Below are positions 19,416 through 28,977 of a DNA stretch of 64,000 bases, piece after piece. Source of the stretch: Sinobacterium caligoides (GTDB taxonomy: Bacteria; Pseudomonadota; Gammaproteobacteria; Pseudomonadales; Sinobacteriaceae); assembly GCF_003752585.1 (NCBI RefSeq), contig NZ_RKHR01000003.1, positions 868,001 to 932,000 on the forward strand, given 5' to 3'. Position 1 is the stretch's first letter. Every line of letters starts with the position of its first letter. Below the pieces are notes generated by a model. It saw only the letters and a list, made by a program, of their open reading frames with translations, did no database searches and had not been told where the DNA came from. The position numbers were made by a program, and so were the translations under genes.

Positions 19416-20420
19416 ATGGCCTTTAACTTACGCAATCGGAACTTTCTTAAACTATTGGATTTCTCCCCGAAGGAGATCAGTTACCTGATCGACCTCGCCG
19501 GAGACTTAAAGCGCGCCAAGTATGCCGGCTGTGAACAGCCACGATTGGCGGGGAAGAATATCGCACTGATCTTCGAAAAGGCCTCCACCCGAACTCGGTG
19601 CGCCTTCGAGGTTGCCGCTTTCGACCAAGGTGCGCGAGTCACTTATCTCGGACCCAGTGGCTCGCAGATAGGCCAGAAGGAATCAATGAAGGACACCGCC
19701 CGCGTCCTCGGTCGTATGTATGATGGTATCGAGTACCGTGGTTTTGGCCAAGCTATAGTCGAAGAACTCGGCGAATACGCCGGTGTTCCGGTCTGGAACG
19801 GCTTGACTGATGAATTTCACCCCACACAAATACTCGCTGACTTCCTCACGATGTTAGAGCATGGTAACGGCAAGCAACTCAATCAAATGAGTTTTGCCTA
19901 TCTTGGCGACGCGCGCAACAACATGGGTAACTCGTTGATGGTCGGTGCCGCAAAGATGGGGATGGACATCCGTCTCGTTGCACCAAAAACGTACTGGCCC
20001 GAGACCGAACTCGTTGAGCAATGCAAAGCGATTGCCGAAACAACCGGTGCAAAAATCACCCTGACCGAAGACGTCGCCAGCGGCGTCAAGGGATGTGATT
20101 TTCTCTACACCGACGTCTGGGTCTCAATGGGTGAGCCTGCGGAGGCCTGGGACGAACGAATCGCCATCATGACCCCCTATCAAATTAACAGCGATATGCT
20201 CGTACTGACTGGCAACCCCGACATCAAATTCATGCACTGCCTGCCAGCGTTCCATGATGACGAGACTGTCGTTGGTAAACAGGTTGCAAACAAGTACGGT
20301 ATGAATGGCCTCGAAGTGACTGATGAGGTGTTTGAGTCCCATCATTCAATCGTCTTTGATGAAGCCGAGAACCGCATGCACACCATCAAGGCAATCATGG
20401 TCGCGACCCTAGGCAGCTAA
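19416..20420 (+). CDS. argF: Ornithine carbamoyltransferase
   Basis: This 334-residue enzyme transfers the carbamoyl group to ornithine to form citrulline. [15 protein letters not shown] is the carbamoyl phosphate loop, DEFHPTQ and MHCLPAFHD are the ornithine-site motifs. The length and the [14 protein letters not shown] start resemble both E. coli ArgI/ArgF and the catabolic ArcB group, so the catabolic role cannot be ruled out; no arcA or arcC gene is nearby, which favours biosynthesis. GGAG lies 6 bases upstream. It stands head to head with its distant paralog pyrB, and an argI-pyrBI neighbourhood is also known in E. coli. Confidence 0.9.
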   Translation: MAFNLRNRNFLKLLDFSPKEISYLIDLAGDLKRAKYAGCEQPRLAGKNIALIFEKASTRTRCAFEVAAFDQGARVTYLGPSGSQIGQKESMKDTARVLGRMYDGIEYRGFGQAIVEELGEYAGVPVWNGLTDEFHPTQILADFLTMLEHGNGKQLNQMSFAYLGDARNNMGNSLMVGAAKMGMDIRLVAPKTYWPETELVEQCKAIAETTGAKITLTEDVASGVKGCDFLYTDVWVSMGEPAEAWDERIAIMTPYQINSDMLVLTGNPDIKFMHCLPAFHDDETVVGKQVANKYGMNGLEVTDEVFESHHSIVFDEAENRMHTIKAIMVATLGS

Positions 20421-20446
20421 CCCATCATTGCCCTTCGGCGGGTGAG

Positions 20447-21073
20447 CTATGAACAGCTCACCCCCGTCCCCTTCAGCCCACAATAGCCCGCCGGGTTCTT
20501 ATCTAGATACTGTTGGTGATAGTCTTCCGCGTAATAGAAAGGCACCCCCATTCTGACCTCTGTCGTCACTGTACCAAAGCCACTCCCCGTTAATTTTTGC
20601 TGATATTGTTGATAGCTCTGCTCAATCACCGGCTGCTGACTCTCTTTACTAGTATAGATAGCTGAACGGTATTGGCTGCCCGTATCATTACCCTGCCGCA
20701 AACCCTGTGTCGGGTCGTGGCTCTCCCAAAAGATAGCCAGTAGCTGTTGTAACGTTGTTTTAAGGGGGTCGAAAACTACCAGCACAACTTCGGTATGCCC
20801 TGTCAAACCTGTACAGACTTGCTGGTAGCTCGGGTAGGCCGTTTCACCACCTGCATAACCTACCGCCGTGACCGCCACGCCTGGCTGCTGCCAAAGACGT
20901 CGTTCAGCCCCCCAAAAGCACCCCATACCCAATAGAACCACTTCGTACTCACTAGCAAAAGGGGGGAGCAGCGAAGCCCCCAAGACAGTATGCTCGCCCC
21001 CTGGCAGTAACTCTTTCCCACCTTGAGGCGCCTGCTCTCGATTAAACCTATAGATGTTATGTTCATTATTCAT
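20447..21073 (-). CDS. msrA: Peptide methionine sulfoxide reductase A
   Basis: This 208-residue cytosolic enzyme reduces methionine-S-sulfoxide in proteins. The catalytic motif [13 protein letters not shown], then [21 protein letters not shown] and the C-terminal [13 protein letters not shown] with recycling cysteines are all visible. The N-terminal extension before the catalytic domain matches the E. coli-length MsrA. The ATG at 21073 is used in preference to an in-frame GTG at 21085. It converges on argF. Confidence 0.93.
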   Translation of the reverse strand: MNNEHNIYRFNREQAPQGGKELLPGGEHTVLGASLLPPFASEYEVVLLGMGCFWGAERRLWQQPGVAVTAVGYAGGETAYPSYQQVCTGLTGHTEVVLVVFDPLKTTLQQLLAIFWESHDPTQGLRQGNDTGSQYRSAIYTSKESQQPVIEQSYQQYQQKLTGSGFGTVTTEVRMGVPFYYAEDYHQQYLDKNPAGYCGLKGTGVSCS

Positions 21074-21085
21074 ATCAGTTCTCAC

Positions 21086-21439
21086 TCACTGAAGCTAAGG
21101 ATAAATGCCTGACCGTAAGAATACCTTCAGCACACTATCGACAACAGTATTTATCTGCCAACGAAATTAAAAAGTCGCAACAAACAACAACTGATACCAA
21201 TCTCCTAAAACTCTATCGTTTGAGAGTGTCTATCAATCATTCTCACAAAAAAGAAAACTATTTACGCTAATTCAAAAAAACATATCTAACGTCATAAAAA
21301 ATTCACAGAATATTATAAGTCATTACTGGCGTAATCAGACTTTCTATACCAAACTGAAGCGATGTGCTTTTACAGCACAACAAAACTCGCCTATCGCAAG
21401 GATTGTCGATAAGCCTCTGTGAAAACTTAGGGAAGACTC
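21086..21439. other. 354-base AT-rich gap with no gene
   Basis: This stretch separates msrA from the next small gene. It is AT-rich and probably holds the promoters for both, but I see no clear operator, RNA gene or conserved ORF. Confidence 0.5.
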
Positions 21440-21832
21440 ATGCCACTAATCAATACAGCGCCTGAAGCAGGAAGCACATCAAGTAATTTCAACAGCCACA
21501 AAAGCAAACAACATCTCCCCAGCAGTATCTACGACCAAGATGGAAACACCCACCCTCCCTCAAAGCTTATTCGGCGATTATTAACCGACATCCAAGAAAA
21601 TTATGATATTCAACAACCTGGTTGCTTTAGCGAAGTTTCTATACCAAAAATTGTTTCGTCTTCCGCCCCCGGCTATCACCACGGCAACCCTCGCAGTGAT
21701 TTTAGCCGTTTCCCAAGAACAAATAACGCACAAGAGCACTGTGTAGACTGCTATGACAGCCCGCGTCGTATTAATCCTGGAAGTTATCAAACGATCGCGC
21801 AAATAAACCACCTTATTGAAAGTAACCTATAA
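21440..21832 (+). CDS. Unrecognised small polar protein
   Basis: I do not recognise this 130-residue protein. It is rich in Ser, Asn, Pro and His, has no signal peptide or membrane segment, and has one CVDCYD cysteine pair. AGGGAAG lies about 6 bases before the ATG, which supports translation. It converges on phaC, and the bidirectional-looking hairpin at 21845-21884 follows its stop. A link to PHA granules would be a guess from position only. Confidence 0.55.
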   Translation: MPLINTAPEAGSTSSNFNSHKSKQHLPSSIYDQDGNTHPPSKLIRRLLTDIQENYDIQQPGCFSEVSIPKIVSSSAPGYHHGNPRSDFSRFPRTNNAQEHCVDCYDSPRRINPGSYQTIAQINHLIESNL

Positions 21833-21844
21833 AATATTCATGCA

Positions 21845-21884
21845 TAAAAAAACCTCCTCTCTATGACACATAAAGAGGAGGTTT
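21845..21884 (-). terminator. Terminator after phaC
   Basis: AAACCTCCTCT (21850-21860) pairs with AGAGGAGGTTT (21874-21884). On the minus strand the stem is followed by seven T residues, so it mainly ends phaC, and it may also stop the opposing small gene. Confidence 0.78.
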
Positions 21885-21904
21885 AACTTCCTAGTATCTT
21901 CTAA

Positions 21905-23803
21905 TTATAAACTGCTTTCTTCGCTACGCTCCCTTTCATGATCGGCAACACTAACACACACATATCGACCAGGAGCTGATTCGATAATTGTTTTCTTATT
22001 TTCTCTCAATGGTTTTTTCATCTCACCATGCTGAGCTTTAAACCATTGCACCCAATCTGGCCACCACGAGCCCTTAATTTTTTCAATTGCTTTGACGTCA
22101 GGTAGCTCACTAAAACCAGAAAACCCTTGCTCTATAATACGATGATGATACTTCTCTTTGCATGGAGGGTTAATTACGCCAGCAATATGACCTGAACCCG
22201 CCAGAACAAATCTCGATTGGCCACCATGTATCGCCGTTCCGCTATAACATGATTGCCAGTGAGCAATATGATCCTTCTCCGTAGCCACAATATAGTTGGG
22301 GATATCTAGCGAAGACAAATCGATACTCACACCACACAAGTTAACACCCTCTTCGCTGGCAAGACGGTTATCCAGATGAAGGTCACGTAGAACGAAACTA
22401 TGTAACTTATATGGCACATGGGTACTATCAGAGTTCCAATGCATAATGTCGAATGCCTCTGGGCGCTCACCTAACAAATAGTTCTGAATATAATAATTCC
22501 AATACAGGTCGTTTTCTCGCAACAAGCTAAAACCAAACGCCAACATCCTACCGTCAAGATATCCTTTCTGTTCCATCATCTTATCAATAGAATCAACGAA
22601 CTGCTCGTTAATGAAAATAGCAATGTCGCCAGGATCAGTAAAATCGAAACTCGTCGCCAAATAACTTGCGCTGACAATACGCTGATCATTTCGTTTCTTC
22701 ATTACCGCCAAGCTTAATGATAACAACAACCCACCGAGGCAGTAACCCGCCGCTGAGACACTATTAATACCTTGCGAAGATAAGAAATCGACTGCCGATA
22801 GCAAACCCTCTTCAATATAGTCTTCAACGGTTACATCGCGAAAACTTTCATCGGGATTAACCCAAGAAATCATATAAACATCAACACCCTGCTCTAGCAG
22901 CCATTTCACCAAGGAATTATCCGACGACAAATCCATAATATAATACTTATTCACCCATGAAGGCACTAACAACAGCGGAGTTGCAGTCACAGACTTACAC
23001 AATGGCTTATAATGTATCAGCTGTAACAACCTATTTTCATAGACAACACTGCCTTCTGTGCAGGCTAGGTTTTGACCAACAGAAAAGGCTTCCGGATCCG
23101 TTTGACAGGCGTTAAGAAACTCGCCCCCAAAACTCTTATCCTCAAGCATCTGCATCATGCCTTTAATAAGATTTTCACCTTTGGTTTCGACTGTCTTTCT
23201 CAGCACCTCAGGGTTTGTTAGTGGGAAGTTTGTTGGCGACATAGCACTAATCATCTGCCGCATTACGTAGTGTAGTCTCGCCTTAGACTTTTCATCCACA
23301 GCCAAATCTTTCTGTATAGACTCCAGCACACTTTCACTGGTCATCAAATATGACTGCCGAATGAAATCAAAGAGAATATTATTTCGCCACTCTAGATCCT
23401 TAAAGCGGCCATCAGCCTTCGCCGCAGACGACTTCTCTTCAACCTGCTCATCAGCCACCCCACACATCTTCAAAACAGTCGATTGATAAAGGTCTAACTG
23501 CCGTTCAAGCAACCTAAATTGTCGCTCTACTATCGCTTCTGGGTGACTTGAGTCCGTACTGACTGCCCCCTTAAGAATTTCATTAAGAGATCCCATTAAG
23601 GTGCTATACGGTGTTGCTGCTGATGAAACCTGCCCGGTTAAAGTTTTCAACATAGTATTTTGCTGGTTGACGACAAAACCAGCTAAATCACCCAAGTTCT
23701 TCTCTATCGAACCGGCCTCTAATATATCCGATAAACCTTGTCGCCAAAAATCGCTGCCAAACATATCAGCACCGAGAAAATCATCACCTTTATCCTGACT
23801 CAT
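21905..23803 (-). CDS. phaC: Class I poly(3-hydroxyalkanoate) synthase
   Basis: This 632-residue enzyme polymerises hydroxyacyl-CoA on PHA granules. It has the PhaC N-terminal domain, then an alpha/beta hydrolase core with PSWVNKYYIMDLS, the lipase-like box with nucleophile C355 in AAGYCLGG, the conserved HWNSDSTHVPY region with the catalytic Asp, and the catalytic His in LAGSGHIAGVINPP. The length fits class I synthases, which act without PhaE or PhaR subunits. A phasin gene lies immediately upstream on the same strand with its own terminator, so the two are probably separate transcripts. phaA and phaB are not in the window. Confidence 0.94.
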   Translation of the reverse strand: MSQDKGDDFLGADMFGSDFWRQGLSDILEAGSIEKNLGDLAGFVVNQQNTMLKTLTGQVSSAATPYSTLMGSLNEILKGAVSTDSSHPEAIVERQFRLLERQLDLYQSTVLKMCGVADEQVEEKSSAAKADGRFKDLEWRNNILFDFIRQSYLMTSESVLESIQKDLAVDEKSKARLHYVMRQMISAMSPTNFPLTNPEVLRKTVETKGENLIKGMMQMLEDKSFGGEFLNACQTDPEAFSVGQNLACTEGSVVYENRLLQLIHYKPLCKSVTATPLLLVPSWVNKYYIMDLSSDNSLVKWLLEQGVDVYMISWVNPDESFRDVTVEDYIEEGLLSAVDFLSSQGINSVSAAGYCLGGLLLSLSLAVMKKRNDQRIVSASYLATSFDFTDPGDIAIFINEQFVDSIDKMMEQKGYLDGRMLAFGFSLLRENDLYWNYYIQNYLLGERPEAFDIMHWNSDSTHVPYKLHSFVLRDLHLDNRLASEEGVNLCGVSIDLSSLDIPNYIVATEKDHIAHWQSCYSGTAIHGGQSRFVLAGSGHIAGVINPPCKEKYHHRIIEQGFSGFSELPDVKAIEKIKGSWWPDWVQWFKAQHGEMKKPLRENKKTIIESAPGRYVCVSVADHERERSEESSL

Positions 23804-23854
23804 CTCTACTCTCTTTCATTCAAAAAAATGTATTTTTACTGACACAAAAACAGA

Positions 23855-23876
23855 AAAGGCGGGAATCCCCGCCTTT
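23855..23876 (-). terminator. Terminator after the phasin gene
   Basis: AAAGGCGGG (23855-23863) pairs perfectly with CCCGCCTTT (23868-23876) around AATC. On the minus strand a T-rich stretch follows, 25 bases beyond the phasin stop. Confidence 0.75.
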
Positions 23877-23900
23877 CAACAAAGCAACAAATCAAGAATA

Positions 23901-24308
23901 TTAAGCAGCGCTAGCTTTCTTAGCAGTTGACTTCGCAGGCTTACTGTCCGCAGCCTGTTCAGCACCTTTTTCTGAGAGACCACCTTTGACGATATCGATC
24001 ACCTGTCCTCTAAGCTCAACGTTGGCTGCGATTATTTTTTTACTATCTTCAAGTATTTTATTATTCACTTGGGTCACAACACCAACACTGCTTGTTGCGT
24101 ATTCTTTTGCAGCAGAAGCGTCACGAATCCCCGATACTGCACGCATTTGGTCAATACCAATTTCAGTATAGTACTTTGCCGACTCTAACTGTAAAGCAGC
24201 GACTTTTTCCACACTGTCGATTGCCAAACAGTTCAACTTCTCTAGCATTCCAACTAGACCCTTACCATTTCCAGCCAACGAACCAAATAACAAACTTGCA
24301 TTTTCCAT
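23901..24308 (-). CDS. phaP: Phasin family protein (PHA granule coat)
   Basis: This 135-residue helical protein matches the phasin_2-like pattern: LEKLNCLAIDSVEKVAALQLESAKYYTEIGIDQM, followed by helices rich in Ala, Val and Lys and ending in a basic AKSTAKKASAA tail. Phasins coat PHA granules and limit their size. It sits 98 bases upstream of phaC on the same strand. AAGGAG is about 12 bases before the ATG, which is a long spacing. Confidence 0.88.
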   Translation of the reverse strand: MENASLLFGSLAGNGKGLVGMLEKLNCLAIDSVEKVAALQLESAKYYTEIGIDQMRAVSGIRDASAAKEYATSSVGVVTQVNNKILEDSKKIIAANVELRGQVIDIVKGGLSEKGAEQAADSKPAKSTAKKASAA

Positions 24309-25015
24309 GAGGCAAAGAACTCCTTTCTTTTAATTTCCAGTTACTGCAGCAATATTTTGCACCGCTGTCAGGTGATGCAGTATAGCAAAAAAAATATTTC
24401 ATATTATAGACAGTAAAAAAACAAAATTGCACCAAGACAAAGCAGAGCAAATAGAATCACGGTTTTGTAAGATATATCCCACGATAACGAAGGACATTTC
24501 AGCAACAAACAATGAAAACAGTGTGTTTTTACAGAATTATCGTGCCAAAAAAAATATTTAAAGAGGTCGTATATAGCAAATAAATATAAGGCCGTTATTT
24601 TATTGCCTCTCAAACGAGACATAATATAGACCAATAGCTCTTAGATAACGATGTAACACCAGATAACATAACAAATAGCCTCACGACTAGCAGAGTAAGA
24701 AACAGCCTTTGACGACCCACGAAACAAGCCAAACACCCTAAAGAACCCTCTATCTCCAAGCTCCACCGAGGCTCCTCCCCCTCACACACCCTAAGCTTTC
24801 TAACGCACCAGCGTTTATCTCGTGCTTATCTGGAGCAGTAAACTTCATTTTCTCAGGTAGAGTCCCTCTTAGCTTAATGCTGATAGAAGCAATCGTGGCA
24901 TTATCAACACATAACGAAGAAGCCTCAAGCCACTCTTCACGACACTGCTGCTATTAAGGTAAACTTTGCCTTCAAACCCTTTTCATCTGCTCTACTGACA
25001 GGCTGACAACCCGCT
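24309..25015. other. 707-base AT-rich gap upstream of the phasin gene
   Basis: No convincing gene is present. Open frames of 60-76 codons on the minus strand start with TTG or lack ribosome binding sites. The 14-base sequence CAAAAAAAATATTT occurs twice, at 24386-24399 and 24546-24559, in the stretch before the phasin gene; these A-tracts could bend DNA or bind a regulator. The right half is less AT-rich and shows nothing I can name. Confidence 0.5.
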
Positions 25016-25567
<552 letters not shown>

Positions 25568-25585
25568 TGAGTTAATTAGTAGGGC

Positions 25586-25616
25586 AAAAAAGCCGAGGCT
25601 GGTCTCCTCCTCGGCT
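25586..25616 (-). terminator. Terminator of the acyl-CoA dehydrogenase operon
   Basis: AGCCGAGG (25591-25598) pairs with CCTCGGCT (25609-25616). Six T residues follow on the minus strand, 20 bases past the operon's last stop. Confidence 0.72.
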
Positions 25617-25635
25617 CATTAAGAGTGACGCACAC

Positions 25636-26766
25636 CTAGCTTACGTAAGCCTCACCTTTAGCTATTTTTTCACCTAATTTCGCCAGCGTTGACGCACTCG
25701 AGCCTAGGGTTAACTCTATGTGCCGAGCCCAGAGACAATAACGCCAAAGCGGATAATCTTTGTCGATACCGATACCACCATGTAGGTGCTGAGAGGCAAA
25801 GCTCACCCGATGCCCCACATCTCCCGCCCAAACTTTAGCAATCTCAACCTCAGTCGAAGCATCTACATCTGCCTCTAGTAACGAGGCTGCTTGATATGCA
25901 GTCAGCTTCAAGCACTCAACATCGATGAAACAGTTAGCGGCGCGATGCCCTACCGCTTGAAACGTCGCAATAGGGACACCAAACTGCTGTCGCTCTGCAG
26001 TATAAGAGGCCGTCATACGCATAGACTTATCACTCACACCCACCTGCATCGCCGCATAGGCAACAATCGTTCGTTGCGCCGCCCAGGTCATTAGCTCACC
26101 ACCCTGCTCTGGCCCTGCCAGCACATCACAGGTGGCCACCAAGACGTTTTCCAGCCTCATTTCACTCTGGGGTTCGCCACTTGTTACCTTTAAAGGTACT
26201 AACGTCACTCCCTCTGCCCTAGGGTTGATCATCAGTGCCACCACACCATTATCGGTTTTCGCCGAAATCAATACACGCTCACTCAAATGTGCCAGTGGCA
26301 CCGCCGTCTTAACACCATTAACCACATAACCAGCCCCCTGCGGCCGAGCCTGTGTTAATGGTGTAGCTGGATCCTCTCCCATCGGCTCCATAAAGGCCGT
26401 CGTAATCAAAGTTTTGCCACTAGCCAGAGGTTGTAACAGCCGTCGCTGCTGCTCAACACTGCCAAATTGCTGGATAGGCAAGGCTGCGCTTACCAACACC
26501 GGGATCACGGGGATCGGAGCTACAGTACGACCAGCCTCCTCAATAAAGAAGCAAAGCTCAGTGAAATTGAAGCCCATGCCACCGTTCTTTTCAGCAATAC
26601 TAACCCCCAGCAAACCTGCCTCCGCAAGTTTTGCCCAAAGCGCTTTATCAAAGCGGTCTGGCTGCTGATCAACGACATCTTGTCGTTCGGCACTGACTTC
26701 TTCTGTCAAAATTTGACGGGCCAAATTTTGTACATCTTGCTGCTGTTCTGAAAATGAAAAGTCCAT
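25636..26766 (-). CDS. Acyl-CoA dehydrogenase, small partner subunit
   Basis: This 376-residue protein has the acyl-CoA dehydrogenase fold: MDFSFSEQQQDVQNLARQIL, an N-terminal helical domain, a beta domain, and a C-terminal QHLHGGIGIDKDYPLWRYC helix block. This C-terminal motif is typical of the partner chain in heteromeric (alpha2beta2) dehydrogenases used on steroid side chains and related bulky acyl-CoAs. The next gene upstream, 8 bases away, is a second dehydrogenase. The start at 26766 (MDFSF) is used because the longer frame begins inside the other gene and lacks conservation. The substrate is inferred from context only. Confidence 0.9.
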   Translation of the reverse strand: MDFSFSEQQQDVQNLARQILTEEVSAERQDVVDQQPDRFDKALWAKLAEAGLLGVSIAEKNGGMGFNFTELCFFIEEAGRTVAPIPVIPVLVSAALPIQQFGSVEQQRRLLQPLASGKTLITTAFMEPMGEDPATPLTQARPQGAGYVVNGVKTAVPLAHLSERVLISAKTDNGVVALMINPRAEGVTLVPLKVTSGEPQSEMRLENVLVATCDVLAGPEQGGELMTWAAQRTIVAYAAMQVGVSDKSMRMTASYTAERQQFGVPIATFQAVGHRAANCFIDVECLKLTAYQAASLLEADVDASTEVEIAKVWAGDVGHRVSFASQHLHGGIGIDKDYPLWRYCLWARHIELTLGSSASTLAKLGEKIAKGEAYVS

Positions 26767-26774
26767 ACTAACTC

Positions 26775-27962
26775 CTAGCGCGAGGCGCGCGGCATCCAAA
26801 GACCCGCCGCCGAAATAATGTCACGTTGAATTTCATTAGCTCCGCCACCGAAGGTAATAATCGACGCCGTGCGGTACATCATTTCAAGCCGTCCACGCAA
26901 CTGCACCCCCTTCGAATCTAGGTGTTCGTTGGCAACTTGCCCCAAAACCTCGGCCAATAGACGATAAGCTTCGATAAAAAACTCTGTGCCATAAACTTTC
27001 GCCGCAGAAGCATCAGCCATCTCTAGTTTATCGTTAGTAATCGACCAGGCCTGTTTGTAACACATAAGTTTTAATGCCTCGATTCCTACTCTGACCTTAG
27101 CGAGGTTCATCTGCACCCAAGGCTCATCAAGTACTCGCTTGCCATTGGTATAATGATTCTTGTCTGCCCACTGCATCGTCTCATTTAACAGCTGCGATAC
27201 TGGGCCGCAGTTCACAAGGCTAAGCCTTTCACGATTTAACTGACTAGTAATCAACTTCCAACCAGCATCTAGCTCTCCGACCAAATGATCAGCAGGTATG
27301 CGCACATTGTCATAGTAAGTCGCATTAGTCGTCACATCACCTAACGTATGGATCGGCGTTCGATCGTAACCCTCAGCCGTTGTCGGGACCAAAAATATGG
27401 AAATACCTTTGTGCTTTTTAACCGCCGGGTCTTGATTGGTCCGTGCGGCAATCCAAACATAATCAGCGTGCTGCGCTAATGAGGTGAATATTTTCTGCCC
27501 CTTGATCACCCATTCATCACCATCACGTATCGCGGTCGTTGTTAGCGATGCCAAGTCAGTCCCCGAACCAGGCTCTGAGTAAGCGATGGCCATAATCAAC
27601 TTACCCTCGAGAATCTTCGGCACTAAAAGGTCACGCATACGTTCGGAGGCGTTGTCCGCCAAAATTGGGCCAACAGATTCAGTTGTCAAGAAGGGGAAAG
27701 GGAAGCCTGCACGCATCACTTCTTCGATGAAAATCATCTGCTCAAAGGCGGTCATACCACGTCCCCCCCTTTCTTTACTCCAGCCGACGCCAATCCAACC
27801 ATCTTTGCCGAGTTTATCCATCGCCTGCCAAAATAGCTCGCCACCGCCCTCGCCCGGCGTCGCATCCACTTCAGCACGCAGCTCCGGCGTCATAAGCTCA
27901 TCGAAATAGGCCCGCAGCTCTGTCCGCAGAGCTTCTTGTTCGGGAGTAAACTCAACTTTCAT
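26775..27962 (-). CDS. Acyl-CoA dehydrogenase, large partner subunit
   Basis: This 395-residue dehydrogenase starts MKVEFTPEQEALRTELRAYF and has the FAD/substrate loop AIAYSEPGSGTDLASL and KGQKIFTS, and ends in ITFGGGANEIQRDIIS. In the C-terminal motif the usual catalytic Glu position of medium-chain enzymes is occupied by Gly, as is common in FadE28/FadE29-type chains. Together with the downstream gene it probably forms a heterotetramer oxidising a branched or polycyclic acyl-CoA. It is the first gene of a two-gene operon that diverges from the DUF35-thiolase pair. Confidence 0.92.
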   Translation of the reverse strand: MKVEFTPEQEALRTELRAYFDELMTPELRAEVDATPGEGGGELFWQAMDKLGKDGWIGVGWSKERGGRGMTAFEQMIFIEEVMRAGFPFPFLTTESVGPILADNASERMRDLLVPKILEGKLIMAIAYSEPGSGTDLASLTTTAIRDGDEWVIKGQKIFTSLAQHADYVWIAARTNQDPAVKKHKGISIFLVPTTAEGYDRTPIHTLGDVTTNATYYDNVRIPADHLVGELDAGWKLITSQLNRERLSLVNCGPVSQLLNETMQWADKNHYTNGKRVLDEPWVQMNLAKVRVGIEALKLMCYKQAWSITNDKLEMADASAAKVYGTEFFIEAYRLLAEVLGQVANEHLDSKGVQLRGRLEMMYRTASIITFGGGANEIQRDIISAAGLWMPRASR

Positions 27963-28134
27963 ATCGGCTCCGTTATCGATCTAATCACTCACTTGTTAGT
28001 CCTGCTTCGGACAATAAAACAGCGTTAGTCGAGATTTAATAATTGTTATCGTAGCCTGCCACCATACGTTTCAGCGACATCGGCTTGAGCCGTATCGAAA
28101 CACGACCTCCATACTCACAATGATTGATAAAAAG

Positions 28135-28146
28135 GTTGTTAACAAC
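28135..28146. promoter_or_regulatory. Palindrome in the divergent catabolic promoter
   Basis: GTTGTTAACAAC is a perfect 12-bp palindrome in the 481-base gap between the dehydrogenase operon and the DUF35 gene. It is the most operator-like element there; the rest of the gap holds no gene that I can support. No regulator gene is adjacent. Confidence 0.5.
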
Positions 28147-28443
28147 AAGGACATTAGCGGTCAACTTCGCTGACAAAAATAGACAGCAGGCAGCTACACT
28201 GCATACCTAATGCCCTTACCCTGTTTATATTAAAAAGACGCCATAATCTCCCCTCTGCTTCAGCCCTGTATTGATGTCGACGAGAACTAAGTAGTAACCT
28301 AGCGGAGACTATAAAAACTATTCATCGACATAGCGCCATACGACCAACTCCTCACCCTGAGAGCTCAGCCCTCATGAGGAGCCTCGCTCGGCACCACTAT
28401 ATTTGTGACACTATCGATAAGCCCCGTTTCACAAGGAGACGTT

Positions 28444-28887
28444 ATGAGCCAGAAACCGCAAGTTGCCGCCATCGAAGGTTGGTATACCATGGATCAGAAA
28501 GCGCCACACCTGATCGGCACCTGCTGTAGCGAATGCGGCACTTACTATTTCCCAAAGCTGACAAGTTTCTGTAAAAACCCTAGTTGCGAAAGCGAGAGCT
28601 TCGACGAGGTGGAATTGAGCCGCACCGGTAAGATCTGGTCCTACACCAACGCCTGCTACAAGCCACCCGAACCCTTCGTCGCCGCCGACCCCTTCGTCCC
28701 TTATACCATCGCTGCCGTTGAGCTCGACAAAGAAAAGATGATCATCCTTGGACAAGCAATCGAGGGCGTCACTGTTGCAGATCTCAAGGTCGGCATGGAG
28801 GTTGAACTGTGCTTAGAGACTCTATATGAGGATGAGGAGAATGATAAAATCACATGGAAATGGAAGCCCGTTAGCAACCCAGCCTAA
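28444..28887 (+). CDS. DUF35 OB-fold protein with zinc ribbon
   Basis: This 147-residue protein has a rubredoxin-like zinc ribbon (C28-x2-C31 and C43-x4-C48) followed by an OB-fold (GKIWSYTNACYKPPEPF, YTIAAVELD). DUF35 proteins act as partners of thiolase-fold enzymes and may carry acyl-CoA binding surface, for example with Ltp2 in steroid side-chain cleavage. AAGGAG is 5 bases before the ATG at 28444. It lies 90 bases upstream of the thiolase gene on the same strand, so the two are likely an operon encoding one complex. Confidence 0.9.
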   Translation: MSQKPQVAAIEGWYTMDQKAPHLIGTCCSECGTYYFPKLTSFCKNPSCESESFDEVELSRTGKIWSYTNACYKPPEPFVAADPFVPYTIAAVELDKEKMIILGQAIEGVTVADLKVGMEVELCLETLYEDEENDKITWKWKPVSNPA

Positions 28888-28977
28888 TGACAGATTCATA
28901 GTGCCGCGACAAGAACAGCGCACTAAAGCCTAGTAATACAGCACTAGCGATACTGATAAATTTGACAGGACATAATA

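Noticed and set aside
24404..24634. 76-codon open frame on the minus strand upstream of the phasin gene
   Set aside because: It begins with TTG, has no ribosome binding site, and its composition matches the AT-rich flank.
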